Shown here: one piece after another, positions 1-12,329 of the stretch | Position numbering within the stretch: the stretch's first letter is position 1 | How the letters are laid out: each line of letters starts with the position of its first letter | From: Delphinus delphis | Taxonomy: Eukaryota; Chordata; Mammalia; Artiodactyla; Delphinidae | Direction: 5' to 3' | Assembly (NCBI RefSeq): GCF_949987515.2 | Contig: NC_082696.1 | Coordinates: 61,078,447 to 61,142,446, forward strand | DNA length: 64,000 nucleotides | Made by a program: the position numbers and the translations under genes | The notes under the pieces: generated by a model | The model's database searches: none | The model's input: only the letters and a program-made list of their open reading frames with translations | What the model was told of the DNA's origin: nothing

Positions 1-1195
1 CTAAGTGTGGTTAGGAATCGTAAGGCTATATGTGTAGAAGAGCACGGGGCAAAGGCAGGAGGGGTGGGGAGAGGGGGGGGTTATGTAAGACAAAATTGAA
101 ATGGGGAAAAATGAGGGTAATCATGGGATGCCTTAAAAGCTATGAAAGAGCTTTTGGCTTTATTCATTGAAAGGGCCTACAGGGAGTTTGGCGAAATAAT
201 TCTTATACTTCAGGACTTATTTTCTTATAATAGAAAGCTCACAGAAAATGATATGCAGATACACCATTTTTCCTGGAGTTAGAGCGGAATATGTATTCAT
301 ATAGGAATTGATTTGACCTCTACTCTAATCTAATGTGTGCTATACGTAGTAAGATGACTTATGATAGGGTTTCAAAGTCTACTTTCAGTGCTAAAAAAAA
401 TATGTTTTTCATTTTCACGCCCTTAAGAGTCCAAAGGTACTCAGCAATTTTGATGGAATTTTCATTATTTCCTTATTTTCTTTAAAAGTGATTTTATTTT
501 AATGACGTTTTTAGAAAAATAATGGAATAAGCAAGAGAATTTCATGATGTGCTACTTTGATGGTGACAATTGTTTTCATTATTAAGTTTCCATACATAAG
601 AACAGCTAAACAGAGTAAAGAAAGATGACAAATTAGCAGGATATTTTTTCTTAATTAGGAATAAGAATACAATTGCATATTTGGGGAAAGTAAAAAGTTA
701 AAGCTAAGCAAGCTTAATTTTGTCTCTTTCCTCTCCTGTTGGATTCCCCATTTGCCTATAGGGGCAAAGGTTATAAGCCCCTATGGGATGACACTCAAAA
801 TGCTTATGTACCTTGGAAATTATTTTTCATGGTGAGCCATTAGAGGGAAACTTTATCATAGTAGAGTCAGTTTCTGCCAGGTGAGGATTAGACATGGCTG
901 CTCTGTGTTCACATTCTCTGTAGAGTTAGGATTCTTTTATACAAGGGGAGGGGGTGTAGTGTTTTGACAAGTATAGTGAGTTGGTGTCTTGTTTCCACAA
1001 TGAGCATCTATTTTGCACCAAATTGTTGGGTAGCAAATGTGCATCCTATTGTTCCCCAGCCTACCTCAGGTCCCCTCGGGCATCACAGCTTGCTCTCATG
1101 CTCACATAGGTCTCCACTCCTCCCCTGTGAGCTGTCCTTAGAACCTGATGTGTTTGCTTTGCTTCTTAGAATGTTGTCTTCAGACCTCCTGAATC
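1..1195. other. Non-coding stretch, nothing recognised
   Basis: AT-rich sequence with stop codons in all frames. The only open frame of note (964-1242 plus, 92 codons) has no recognisable domain and no supporting splice or promoter context. I see no repeat family I can name. Confidence 0.5.
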
Positions 1196-1211
1196 TGAGG
1201 GACCAGAAGAA

Positions 1212-1305
1212 TTTGTTCAAATGCAGACTCTCTGGGCCCTGATTCCAGAATGGGGTCTAGGAATCTGTACTTTTCACAACCTCCTCAGAGGTTTTTTTAA
1301 AGAGC
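1212..1305 (+). repeat. MER5-like hAT fragment
   Basis: The run around TGCAGACTCTCTGGGCC followed by TAGGAATCTGTACTTTTCA matches the central part of the MER5/MER5A type of non-autonomous hAT element, with an internal deletion. The termini are not visible, so this is a tentative assignment. Confidence 0.4.
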
Positions 1306-1557
1306 CTCAACTTTGAAAGGCTCTGTTCATGACTAAAATGCAAAGCTGAAAGTCCAAAGACTCAAATCCTATCTCACCAATATTCAGCAATGGTGTACAT
1401 TGCTTTGAGTTGGTATGCCTCATTTTTCTTATTGGAGATAGGCTTATAAACGAGCACTGTGAATTTTCTAACACTAATGATCTATATGCTAAGTTAGGCT
1501 GTGGAACACTCTCCTTTAGCCCTCCCCCATTTCCCTTTCTATACCACTCCCTAATCC

Positions 1558-1729
1558 AGTGGTCCTCAGTGTGTAACCTGAGAACAGCACCATCAGTATC
1601 ACCTGGGAACTTACTAGAAATGCGTGTTTTTAGACCCCACTCAAGTCCTTCTGAGCCTGGAACTCTGGGACTGTGGCACACCCTCCAGATGATTTTGATA
1701 CATGCTAAAGTTGAAGAACCACTGATCTA
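1558..1729 (+). mobile_element. MER5A-type hAT non-autonomous DNA transposon
   Basis: Inverted ends are visible: CAGTGGTCCTCA at the left and TTGAAGAACCACTG at the right. The interior has the family phrase ATCACCTGGGAACTT and a TGATACATGCTAAAGTT right arm. The flanking 8-mers (CCCTAATC and ATCTAGTC) agree at 5 of 8 positions, compatible with an old 8-bp hAT target duplication. About 170 bp is the usual length. Confidence 0.75.
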
Positions 1730-1732
1730 GTC

Positions 1733-2474
1733 AGTTCCTTTCTTTCCATTTCAGTACCTACTGTTAGGAGAAAATGGAATCTGTCAAATTAATCCACATT
1801 GAGTTTTAAGGATATTTGTATTTCAGTAGAAAATCCTGGTGAGAGAGTGTTCAACCCACAGAAATAAAGTACTAATAGGAGAATTTATGTTATGGCTCCT
1901 AGAAGGAAAGTATATTTTGATGAGAGGTTGCTTGAGGGTGCCATTGAGCAATTGTATACTCTATACTTAATGTACACCTGAGGGTATCCTGTTTCCGGTA
2001 CCTATTTCTGTGTAGATACATCAGAACATACCTATACTATATCACCCTTCCTTGTTCTCTTCTCGATAGGGAAACAATTAATGGATAAACTAATCCATGA
2101 TGATGTACAGTTATTTTACGGACCCTAAGTAGCTTCTGATTTCACAGCAGTCTTCTGGAGAAGATCTCTTAATCCCATGTGTTGGAAAAATCTAGATAAC
2201 ATGGTAGATTGATGAGATAGAAAGAGAGATTCCATTAAGTTTGCTCTATCTCCTCATGACTCTGATCTTTTTTTGTTTTCCTTCAAAGCAGAGTTTAGAA
2301 TTGTTTCTGGAATATTTACCTTTAAACAAAGAGTAAAAAGAAATTTGATTGCTGTATAACCTTATCTGAAATTTATAGGAATGCATATTTCTGCTCAGTA
2401 TAAGGAAAACTTTTCTAAGAACTAAAGCTGTTCATCTGTAAAACTCAATCATGGGTATTAAGAGCACATTCTTT
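1733..2474. other. Non-coding stretch, nothing recognised
   Basis: No open frame, RNA gene or repeat that I can name. Base composition is the same as the surroundings. Confidence 0.5.
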
Positions 2475-2675
2475 GAAAGCAAAAGGAACTGAGTCCATAT
2501 TAGTTCTTTGACCTTGAACGAATTAGTAAGTGTTCTAAACCTCAGTTGTCTAAAAAAATGATGATAATGTCTTCTTCATAGGGTTATTATGAAGATTAAG
2601 TGAGATAATTGTGAAGTACTTAGCACAATGTCCACACAATGAACACTTAGAAACGGTAGCTCTTATTTTTGTAGT
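2475..2675 (+). repeat. MIR SINE
   Basis: MIR core features in order: a degraded TTTGACCTTGAACGAATTA segment, then CTCAGTTGTCTAAAAAAATG, then AGGGTTATTATGAAGATTAA and the 3' AGTACTTAGCACAATG. Divergence fits an ancient mammalian tRNA-derived SINE. Confidence 0.8.
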
Positions 2676-3669
2676 TTCAAGAAGAAGCTGAATCACTACC
2701 TTGCAGAGACGCTATAGAAGGTGGGATGAAAAAACTGCTAATGTCTATTTCAAATCTATGAATCTTACACCCTAGAAAACTATACATTCTGTAACTCCTC
2801 CATTTTGATGAAAAACATATTTGGGAAATAATTAGAAAAAAAAAAAACCTTCCTCAGTGAAATTTTAAGATGCATTTTGGCTGGCTTATTTTTGCAGGGA
2901 TTCATAAAACAATCCTAAATTCTCCTCAGTAATAATTTTTTTCCCGTCATGAGACGCTTCCATTCTTAAAGCACACTTTCTTTGATGATATATGCATCTC
3001 TTACAGCAAAATTCAGACATGGGTGTGCATTCACTCTCACACACATCTATCTAGGTCACTTATGAATCTCGTGAAGCTCATGGAACACAGTCTGGTTTGG
3101 CCTCACGTGCTAACTGGTCTCTGGAAGAGAGTGACCTTTTTCTTTTTCTAGACTGTTTCAATGTAGTTTTCAGGGACATAGCTTTCTGCTTTCCCTGCGT
3201 TAGGTGATAGATAAAAGTTTTTTTGATCTGGCAAGTTATTTCCTGCCATTATTCAAAGAATTTGACATTGGAGGGTTTTCCTTTGTAATTCCTTGACTGA
3301 GTTTGAAAAACATCCAGCAAGAATCAGCAATGTTCTAAAAACTTTTAAAGAAGAGATTTTCTCTGGTGTCCTTGGAAAATGTGATTTTAAGTGAACAATG
3401 AATGGCTAAAAGTATTTTCAAAAAGTGGGAAAAACACTTTCCTTTTACCTCATAAACGGAGGCTATATTTTCCAAATGAAAACAAGTCTGACACTTTAAT
3501 CAAATTTTAAATTATTTCATTGCCTTTGTTTAGAAATTTCATATCTCGCTCTTCATTCTGCGGGCTTTTTGGCAAAACTGGTGAAATAATAAAACTAGAA
3601 ATGCAACTTCAAAAAGTGAACACTTTATATGTATCACTTGTGACAGTCTTGACTTAATTCCCAGCCAAA
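2676..3669. other. Non-coding stretch, nothing recognised
   Basis: AT-rich, multiple stops in all frames, no repeat recognised. It ends at the target-site duplication of the following SINE. Confidence 0.5.
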
Positions 3670-3682
3670 TAGATGCACTATT

Positions 3683-4002
3683 TTTTTTTTTTTTTTTAGA
3701 TGTTGGGGGTAGGAGTTTAGTAATTTATTTATTTATTTTTGCTGTGTTGGGTCTTCGTTTCTGTGCGAGGGCTTTCTCTAGTTGTGGCAAGCGGGGGCCC
3801 CTCTTCATCGCGGTGCGCGGGCCTCTCACTGTCGCGGCCTCTCTTGTTGAGGAGCACAGGCTCCAGACGCGCAGGCTCAGTAGTTGTGGCTCACGGGCCT
3901 AGTTGCTCCACGGCATGTGGAATCCTCCCAAACCAGGGCTCGAACCCGTGTCCCCTGCATTAGCAGGCAGATTCTCAACCACTGTGCCACCAGGGAAGCC
4001 CC
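3683..4002 (-). mobile_element. CHR-type tRNA-derived SINE, long subfamily
   Basis: On the minus strand it starts GGGGCTTCCCTGGTGGCACA and ends in a poly(A) tail (poly(T) on the plus strand from about 3681). The extended 3' part that reads GCTGTGTTGGGTCTTCGTTT on the plus strand marks the longer CHR subfamily. Imperfect 13-bp target duplications, TAGATGCACTATT at 3670 and TAGACACACTATT at 4003, bound it. The A box (TGGCACAGTGG) and B-box region of the tRNA head are visible. Pol III ancestry is inferred from family knowledge. Confidence 0.9.
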
Positions 4003-4544
4003 TAGACACACTATTAATAATGTATTTATTTCACTATTGACTGCATTTGCTTTCACACTTGGTAAGGGCCACTTGGGGACCTCGAATGCCGATAGAGTGG
4101 ATCCAGCTGGAGATTTATGGAGTCAGTGATCTGGGGTCCACAGCAACAGTCTAACAAATAACTCAGACAGAGGCCCTGAACATTCAGTCAATGTCAGTGA
4201 CTTTGGAGGCAATAAATTTATGAGAATCGATGATCTTAACTCAGACTGGGGCCTTTGGTTTGGACTCTGCACTGTTTTGCTTCTCATCGACGCGCTTTAG
4301 AAAGGAAAATAGAACTACTGCATGTTCTATGTAATTATGTACCAGTACTATGAAATTCTTACTACACTTACATTTACATGAAATTCCAAGGGCAGTGTGG
4401 AGTCAGGGGGAAAAAATAACTCAAAATCAGAAATCCTGGGCAAAAATCCCTACTTATTAGCTGTATGGTTATAGACAATCTTCTAAGATTAGTCATTATA
4501 ATTTATACTGGTTTTACTTTATATCAGTAACTATATAAAGTTTT

Positions 4545-4745
4545 ATATACAACATTTTTATGAAATAGGTACTTTCATCATCCCAATTTTATAGAAAAGG
4601 GAACCAAAGCATGTAGAAGTTAAGTAAGTTGTCCAAAGTCATATAACTTGTCTGTGTGTGGGGTTGGAGCAGAGGGGTGACTGAAATCCAAGTCAGGGAA
4701 TCTAGCTTCAGGGTCAATGTTCTTAACAATTACACATACTGCCTT
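4545..4745 (-). repeat. MIR SINE, reverse orientation
   Basis: The plus strand shows the reverse MIR signature: CATCCCAATTTTATAGAAAA, then AGAAGTTAAGTAAGTTGTCC and AAAGTCATATAACTTG, followed by a degraded head. A second short MIR-like piece may lie at 4425-4480. Confidence 0.7.
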
Positions 4746-4910
4746 AGTTTTCTTATTTATAGATTACACAAAGAAAATAATAACATCTTTGATACCAACA
4801 GCTTAAGATTTTGGTTGGTCCTAAACATAATGATGTGATTAAGTGTTCACATTATTAAATATTAAACATAAAATAAAATTACATAGAACTGTATAAAAAA
4901 TAAGGAATAG

Positions 4911-5108
4911 GGGCTTCCCTGGTGGCGCAGTGGTTGAGAGTCCGCCTGCTGATGCAGGGGACACGGGTTCGTGCCCCAGTCCGGGAAGATCCCACAGGCC
5001 GCAGAGCGGCTGGGTCCGTGAGCCATGGCCACTGAGCCTGCGCATCCGGAGCCAGGAGAGGCCACAACACTGAGAGGCCTGTGTACCGCAAAAAAAAAAA
5101 AAAAAAAA
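4911..5108 (+). mobile_element. CHR-type SINE (short, CHR-2 like)
   Basis: Begins GGGCTTCCCTGGTGGCGCAG and ends in an A-run of about 20. The tRNA-like head has TGGCGCAGTGG (A box) and GGTTCGTGCC (B box). The flanking sequence AAGGAATA occurs on both sides (4902 and 5108), giving the target duplication. Unlike the other copies it lacks about 14 bp (the CTGTGCTCCGCAAC segment) before the GAGAGGCCACAACA block. Confidence 0.92.
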
Positions 5109-5164
5109 AGGAATAAACTCCTGTTTATTATTATTATTTCAGTAGGTGTTCCAATGTAATTGTT

Positions 5165-5335
5165 CCAGCATCTCTATAAGTTAAGATTTATAGCATTAAT
5201 CCTTTTTTACAGGTGAGGGAAATAAAATTCAGAGAGGTAAAGTGATTTGCGAAATTTCCCATAGTTAGGGAGTGGTAGAGTTGAGTTTCAACTCTAAAAT
5301 CCAATTTATTTTGATTCTATCATACTGACCTTAGT
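5165..5335 (-). repeat. MIR SINE, reverse orientation
   Basis: Contains TTTTTTACAGGTGAGGGAAA, CAGAGAGGTAAAGTGATTTG and a degraded CCATAGTTAGGGAGTGGTAG, the reversed MIR core in the expected order. Confidence 0.75.
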
Positions 5336-6739
5336 AATCATAAAAAATATTTTTACCTTTTAGAAGTTAACACTTTTATTCATTAAAAGTACATATGGAA
5401 AAAAAAAGTACATATGGTTCTGAAAAAAAATAGCACACTTTTAAAGCATACTTATATAGACTGTTAGGGGAAATAAAAACATATTTTTTTCCCTCTGTAA
5501 ATACTAAAATTTCTTCAGGAATAATAATTATTTATTTTAGACATTATAAAATATATATTTTTAATTCAACCAAAAGCTCAAATTGATCTTTTTGGCAATC
5601 ACTGAAAAAAATATGATGTATACATGAAATGTTCTCTCCATAAAGCAAGCAATTGGTTTCTGCAATTGTAAATATTGGTTGGATAACGAAACCTTTATGG
5701 GCTACATTAAGTCATCTTGAAGGAGTTTTACATTGTCATTGCCCCTTGGACAAAAGAGTGCTCTCCTGGTAATTGTAGATATGTGTGGAGGTAAAGACTC
5801 TACTATAGGCAGAGAGGAGAAAATCCAGACCTGCTACAGAATCCAAATCCAATTTAGAGACTAAAAGTAAATGAAGTCTGGTTCTTCATGGGGCCCTAGT
5901 TTCAAACCATGTTGAAAGGGTCAGAGGTAATGGATATTTGACATGCATATATACTGCAGCAATTATATTTTCGTAAGATCAATTGGAGTCATGTGGGTAG
6001 TTTAACACAGCATGTCTCCTTTACACCATCAAATAACCACTTGGCTTAAAAGTCCTCAAATCAAGTCTTAAATCAGGACTATTTAAAAATTACAGATACC
6101 TAGAAGTGAAAACCCTGAGAATCTGCCCTATTTTATTTTGTCAGATTAATTATAACAAACTGGGACTTGGACTGAATTAGAGATAAATAGGATAAGACCA
6201 GATAGGGTAGACAAACCCAATATTTCAGCCGTGTAACTTATAAAGAGGTAGCAATTGCCAGCAATTCAGTCCAGGGACATCCGGGTAGAGTATATTAAAG
6301 TGGGTTTAAAATGACATTAGAATGAAGACCTAAAAATAACCCAGGATTTGCTATTCCTCTCTGTATGGTTCCTGAAAGAAAAATATGCCCAGAAAAAGAA
6401 AAATTACCATTTTACAGTGGATGGACTTTTACCTTGAATTCTCTGTAACGTTCTAATTGGCTAGACTGAGACAATGAAGATGATTCCTAAACTAGGCAAG
6501 TCCAGATGGGACAAAACCAAAACAGGCTAAAAGATCTGTTCCATCTACACCCTCCCCAAATCCCAAACCCAATTTCAAACTCCAGTTCTAAATAAGGCCA
6601 ACTCATATGTGCCCAGATAAAGAGCATGAAGAAAAAATGTTTGCTCTAATGAAGATGGGACCCTGCCTTAGACCTTTTTCAAGTATCTTCTGAAAGGTCT
6701 CCCTTAACTATGTGGGAGAAGAGAGCATTTGAAGAAAGA
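5336..6739. other. Non-coding stretch, nothing recognised
   Basis: A 1.4-kb AT-rich stretch without open frames or a repeat I can name. A direct repeat of AAAAAAGTACATATGG around 5386-5416 is a local duplication. Confidence 0.5.
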
Positions 6740-7111
6740 CATAAACAGAAAACCAAGCTCACAGATACAGAGAACAGATTGGTGGTTGTCAGGGGTAGGC
6801 ACAATGGGTGATAGGGTTCAAAAAGTACCAACTTTCAGTTATAAAATAAATAAGTCATGGGAATGTAATGTAAAGCATGGCAACTATAGTTAACAATACT
6901 GTGTTGCATATTTGAAAGTCCCTAAGACAGTAAATCTTAAAAGTTCTTAACACAAGAAAAAAAAGTTCTATAAGTATGTATGGTGATGAATATTAACTAG
7001 AGTTATTGCGGTGATCATTTTGCAGTATATACAACTAACAAATTATTATGCTATACACCTAAAACTAATATAATGTTATATGTGAATTATACCTCAGTTA
7101 AAAATAATAAA
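6740..7111 (+). mobile_element. L1M 3'-end fragment
   Basis: A 3'-UTR-type L1 tail: CTCACAGATACAGAGAACAG, TGGTGGTTGTCAGGGG, then GCTATACACCTAAAACTAAT and TATACCTCAGTTAAAAATAA. Only the last few hundred bases of the element are present (5' truncated). Confidence 0.8.
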
Positions 7112-8629
7112 GAAAAACACCACTCTGACCTACAGTGCTTTTGAAATATCTTCCCTTTGAACTGTAGCCCATTATAGTATCTTAAACCTGAAAAGCTTAG
7201 ATTTAAAACTCTCCTCCCAAAGGATGAAGTTGGGGCTGCATGGTAAAAGCAGGGAGCAGATGAGAACCTTGAACTTCCCCTAAATACCACCATATCCCTG
7301 ATTTTTTCATGTACCTTTTATTAACCCCAGAGAATTAAGAGAAAATCCCATAGTCAGCCAAGAGTGTGAGAATCCCCTTTGGGGGAGGTGATCACAGATT
7401 ATCACAGAAGCCCTGTCCACAACTTCTCCAATCCTTGCCACTGTAACTCTTTCTTAGGTCAATGAATTGGGAACTTTATACCCTTTTATTTTGCCTCTAG
7501 TAGTTTCTGTTTTAAATAGTTCAGGAAAGTGCACTGTTTATTTGAAGTTCATCTTAAGCATAACACAAAAAAGCCTTCTGAATTTCACTTTGAAATTTTC
7601 TGTTATTCAATTAGTCTGCAAAACAAGATTTTCCAGTATGTTTCAGGTAACATCATAACTTGAAAATGCCATCATGCCAAATATAGCAGCAGTGTGCTAA
7701 TGCTCTCCAACAGGTGACAATAGACAACCTACTGCAGATAGTTTCCTGTTCCCACAGAAAAGTTAAAGTCCTCAATTTGAAACTTATCCCTTAATGTTTC
7801 CCTCAGAAAATTTGAACTCAGGAAAGTGCCCTTCCTCCCTGATTTTTTTATTCTATCTTGTACCAGCCAGATGGGTTTTATCTGCAGCAGCAGCTTGGAT
7901 CATCTGTTACTGAAACAGGTGTAGCTCCTTCTGCACTTCGAAAGCTGTGCTCCACCTCCAGATTGTTTATGCAGCCAGCATTTGCAAAGATCCATATGGT
8001 CAATAAAGCCACTAAAATATCCAAATACCAATACTACATCAGTGCGATTTAGAAATCACAAGCATTGCCAAGCCATTATAGCAGTTTAAACTCAAGGCAC
8101 CAATTTCAGTCTGCAATATTATTTTTTAATTAGAAGTAATGTTCCCAGAACCCTAAGATTAGATCTATATTGATTTGCTAGGCACAATCCATAGCAAAGA
8201 ACTAGCATTTTGGGTAAAAGGAAGTAGAAAGGAAAGGCAAACAAAATTATCGAGAAGAAAGATAGGTTTCTTGGTTTTGTTTTCTGGTTTGTATTAACAG
8301 ATACCAGTGGTCAGCAACCCACAATCTGTAAACTTAACTTTCAATCACTTATGATGATATGCTTACCACTTCCTGGAGGAAACAACCTCTATTTATAAAA
8401 TGACTTCTATCAGAGATTGGAACCTAAAACACCCCTGGTTTTTGCATATTGAGACATTTGCAAAGCAGACCCCTAGACATTTGTCATTATCTTCTTAATA
8501 CCCACTCCTGTAGTATACTAGTATATTCTATCAGCCCCTTACTTTCCATTTTCTCCCCACTTTCTGAGAAGGGTTCTCTCTGTGAAGCCACTAAACATGG
8601 ACTTGTTATCAGACCATCTCAGATATACG
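7112..8629. other. Non-coding stretch, nothing recognised
   Basis: Short open frames (for example 7087-7293 minus, 7467-7658 plus, 7858-8052 plus) have no recognisable domain or splice context. No repeat recognised. Confidence 0.45.
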
Positions 8630-8805
8630 CCGTATGACCTGAAGCAAATTATGAAAATTTTCTCAGTGACAGTTCCCTCATCTATTAAAGGGAATAATAG
8701 CACCCTATCTCATATGATGGTGGTAGGGGTTAAATGAGATATGTAAGTAACAGGCTTAACACAGTGCCTGGCACACTATGGGTGCAGGACATGTTTTCAA
8801 TAGGC
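8630..8805 (+). repeat. MIR SINE
   Basis: Shows TCCCTCATCTATTAAAGGGA, GGGGTTAAATGAGATATGTA and CACAGTGCCTGGCACACTAT, the MIR core and 3' segment in order. Confidence 0.85.
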
Positions 8806-9136
8806 CACTCTCCAAACAAATGTCCTGACCTTGAGGATCACCTGCTGTTCTTCCTTGTGCTTCTTAGTCTTCAGCAGAAGGTGATGGGGGCCTGGGGTAG
8901 GGGAGATAGCACAGATGACAAACCTGGAAAACAGATGGAGTGAATTTGGGGATTATGAAGATGCCAAGTGTGTAGCACCACAAAGGAGCATCCCAGGAGC
9001 TGTGCCATAGGTTTATACATCACTCAAAGATTTACTCCAATTAAACACACGATTCACGGGGCACCCCAAAGTCTAGTATGTGTTTACACTTCTGTATGTT
9101 TTGCTTACCCTAGTAAGTTTGGAAGCTACTAGAAAT

Positions 9137-9695
9137 CAGGATTGTAGCATCTTTTTTTTTTATTTTTAGGATAGAGCCATTATTTTTATTTATTTATTGT
9201 TGTAAGGCTGTTTTCTTTTTCTTTTATTTTATATTGGAGCATAGTTAATTTACAATGTTGTGTTAGTCTCGGGTGTACAGAAAAGTGATTCAGTTATATG
9301 AATACATATATCTATTCTTTTTCAGATTCTTTTCCCATATAGGTTATTACAGAATACTGAGTAGACTTTCCTGTGCTATACAGTAAGTCCTTGTCGATTA
9401 TCTGTTTTATATATAGTAGTGTGTATATGTTAATCCCAAATACCGAATTTATCCCTCCCTGCCCACCTTTCCCCTTTGGTAACCATAAGTTTGTTTTATT
9501 ACTCAGCCATAAAAAAGAATGAAATAATGCCATTTACAGCAACACGGATAGACCTAGAGATTATCATACTAAGTGAAGTAAGTCAGACAGAGAAAGACAA
9601 ATATCATACGATATCACTTATATGTGGAATCTAAAAAATGATACAAATGAACTTATTTACAGAACAGAAACAGATTCACAGGATTCTAGCACCTT
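9137..9695 (-). mobile_element. 5'-inverted (twin-primed) L1 insertion with target duplication
   Basis: Two L1 pieces face opposite ways. About 9222-9495 is L1 3' UTR on the minus strand, with the poly(T) at about 9152. About 9498-9683 is the immediately upstream L1 segment on the plus strand (ACTCAGCCATAAAAAAGAAT through ATGTGGAATCTAAAAAATGA). The pieces are neighbours in an intact L1. Both are enclosed by a 17-bp duplication, CAGGATTGTAGCATCTT at 9137 and CAGGATTCTAGCACCTT at 9679, with two mismatches. This is the product expected of twin priming during reverse transcription. Confidence 0.85.
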
Positions 9696-12329
9696 AACTT
9701 CTTTTATAAGTTGTACCTTCAATATTTAACATAGTACAGGACACAGTTCACTTTCTTATTGGTTAACTAAAGAAGAAATCAGATTCGATTGTGTTGTGTC
9801 TCTCAAAACTATGAAGCTATGTGTGAAATCTTGTGAGAAGAAGGCAGACAAAGGAAGAGATGATAGAAGAAATGAATTCAATGAAAAACTTAGTATAATT
9901 ATGGACTTAGAATAATTCTGACATTATAACACTCTTTTTTCACACTTTCAACCTAGTTTGGGGTTGTTCTTTAGATACTGTTATGTCATAATTTTGTTTC
10001 AATTAAAACTTCAAGAAATGACTGGACACAGAATGTTTATGAACATGCTGAATAAACAAGGTAAACAAGTGCATTTTCAGTGTCTTGACCACAGGCAAGA
10101 CAAACATAGAAGTCCATCGTTGTTTAAGGCAAAGTTTATGGCATCTTGTCTATTATATTACATGTTCTCACAGGGCAAACTACTTCCTGGTAATTCAAGT
10201 GTGTTACAGTGTTTAACAATTCAGTGTTCTTTTGCAGGTGACTGTGACTTAGAGTGTTTATGAATGATACTTCTTATTGTGTGAAGTTCTTCTATTTTGG
10301 TATCATCTTTCTTTCATTAATCACAAAGAAGAAAAATGGTGTTTTTATAGTATATCTGGAGCCCAAAACTTCAGTTTTGTTCCAGGTAAGCCTGTTACTT
10401 AAGATTTATAATCTTATAATCTTTATTGTAATCTTATAATAATACTTTATTAAGATTCTTTAACTCACTTTTGGTGACTTCTTATCCCTCAGCAGAGGGC
10501 TCGTGTCACACTATTTCCACATCTTCTTAGGCAAAAAGAACACACACAGTTCAGCTTCCATGCTAGTGGGTCACTGGTTTTGGGGAAAAGTCCATTTGTG
10601 TTAGGTGAAGTCTGTACATCTTCACAGCCCCGGAGAGCTCAAGGAACCACGGTTTGATCTCCTTTCAATAAGCAGTGGAGGAGATGGAGAGCAATAAGAC
10701 GTATAAAAGTCCAACCGATCTAGTACTTGTACTTACATAGTTTGATAATTATGCATAAATATTTATTAATGAGAGCAAGAAGATAATTATAAAAAAGATT
10801 TTAGAAATAAGAAACATTCCACTTAAAATCTTGTTACCTGTAAATGTAATTTAATATGTAGTCTTGGTGTTTAAATGCATTTTTCCTTCCACTTTATTTA
10901 GTCTCTTATTTTATTATGATGCTTTTACTTTATAGTTAATAAGCTATAGTTATTTCTTTAATTAATATAAAACAACTCTACTATTATCATAAAATATTAG
11001 TTAGAACAATTATAATTATATCTAAACTTTACAAAGCACTTTTTTATCTGCCAACCATTACATGTTTTATAGGTTTTTTGTTCATTCATGTATAAAATAC
11101 ATAATACAAAATATTATTGTTATTTTGACCATTGAATACAATGATAAAAATGGGTGCAAAAATATTGTGCACAGAGTGGAGAAAGAGGTCTTTGAAGAAC
11201 TAACGATTTGGGAAAGATATAATGGGATAAGAAGTAGTTTTTTTGGTCATCCCAGAAGAAAGGCAATGGCAGTATCCAATAAGGTTAAATACATGCCCTT
11301 CCCTTCCCTGCCAAGGGCCTGGAGAAGTTTGGTAGCATGTATGTGTGACTCCACTGGAGAGTGACCGCCAGCTTCTAGAAAGGTGAAGGTTGCAGTGGGC
11401 TGCTTCAATCACAGCTCAAGTAATGAAAATTAGGATAAGATCTATCAAAGAGGGGAAACCATTGTTGCACCAGAGGTAGAGCTAAGATGGTTTGCCAACT
11501 GTCTCTGAGACTCTGTACACATATATACTTTGGGTAGAGCTGAGAGTTGACAAAAATCAAGTGCCCACCAAGTCTCTCCTTTTCCTAAAGGAATAAATGT
11601 CAGTGATTGAAGGTGATGTGAGCTGACTTTGCAGACTAATGTTACCCAGGAATCCTCAATGCTTATATGCACTCTACACATTTAATTTTTAATAAGAATA
11701 TGTAATCTGTATGTTGATAAATTTCTTAATGTTGTATTATCATGAGTGCTTGAACCATATTCCAGATATTCCCAGGAGTGCTGAGAAAAATAGTATACCT
11801 CCAGCAAGATGGCATAAAACCAATTATCAGGGGAGATTCATGAAAAATTAACCAGGTTAAATTGCTATATATACAATATAAACATATTTTTAGTAGGTTC
11901 TTGAATATAATCTACTCCTCAATAACCCAAATGACTGTTCTTTTTTTTAAACAGTTGAAAATAAAGACAAAACAAATTTTCTAGTTCCATTATTTACAGC
12001 TTTTAGTTTATATTCTCCTTAAAACTGTCAATTTGATGTCTTCTGAAGATAAATTTATTATCTTTTATAATAAGGCAGTCCTGGAATCAGAAAAAATCTG
12101 AATTTACCATTTAATTAATCTCAGTTGGACTCTGTAATAGACATAGATTATAAAATATTCTAATCACCTAATAATGGTTTTCTAGCATCTGAAATGATAT
12201 AGTTAAAATATACAGTAAAATGTGGTACTTTTATGAGAACAACTATAAAATCAGATCTTTTGCAATAAAAATAAGACAAGTAAAAAATATTTTGAGGGGA
12301 AATTGTCCTATGTCACAATATAAAAGTCA
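9696..12329. other. Non-coding stretch, nothing recognised
   Basis: A 2.6-kb AT-rich interval. Open frames such as 9958-10263 (101 codons) and 11062-11364 (100 codons) show no domain, no coding-like composition and no splice context. No repeat family recognised. Confidence 0.45.

Noticed and set aside
964..1242. 92-codon open frame with a possible secreted-like N-terminus
   Set aside because: No splice context, no domain, and the tail overlaps a MER5-like repeat.
4911..4990. tRNA gene (A box and B box present)
   Set aside because: The tRNA-like head belongs to a SINE with a long unrelated tail and poly(A); no cloverleaf-complete mature tRNA with a proper acceptor stem is evident.
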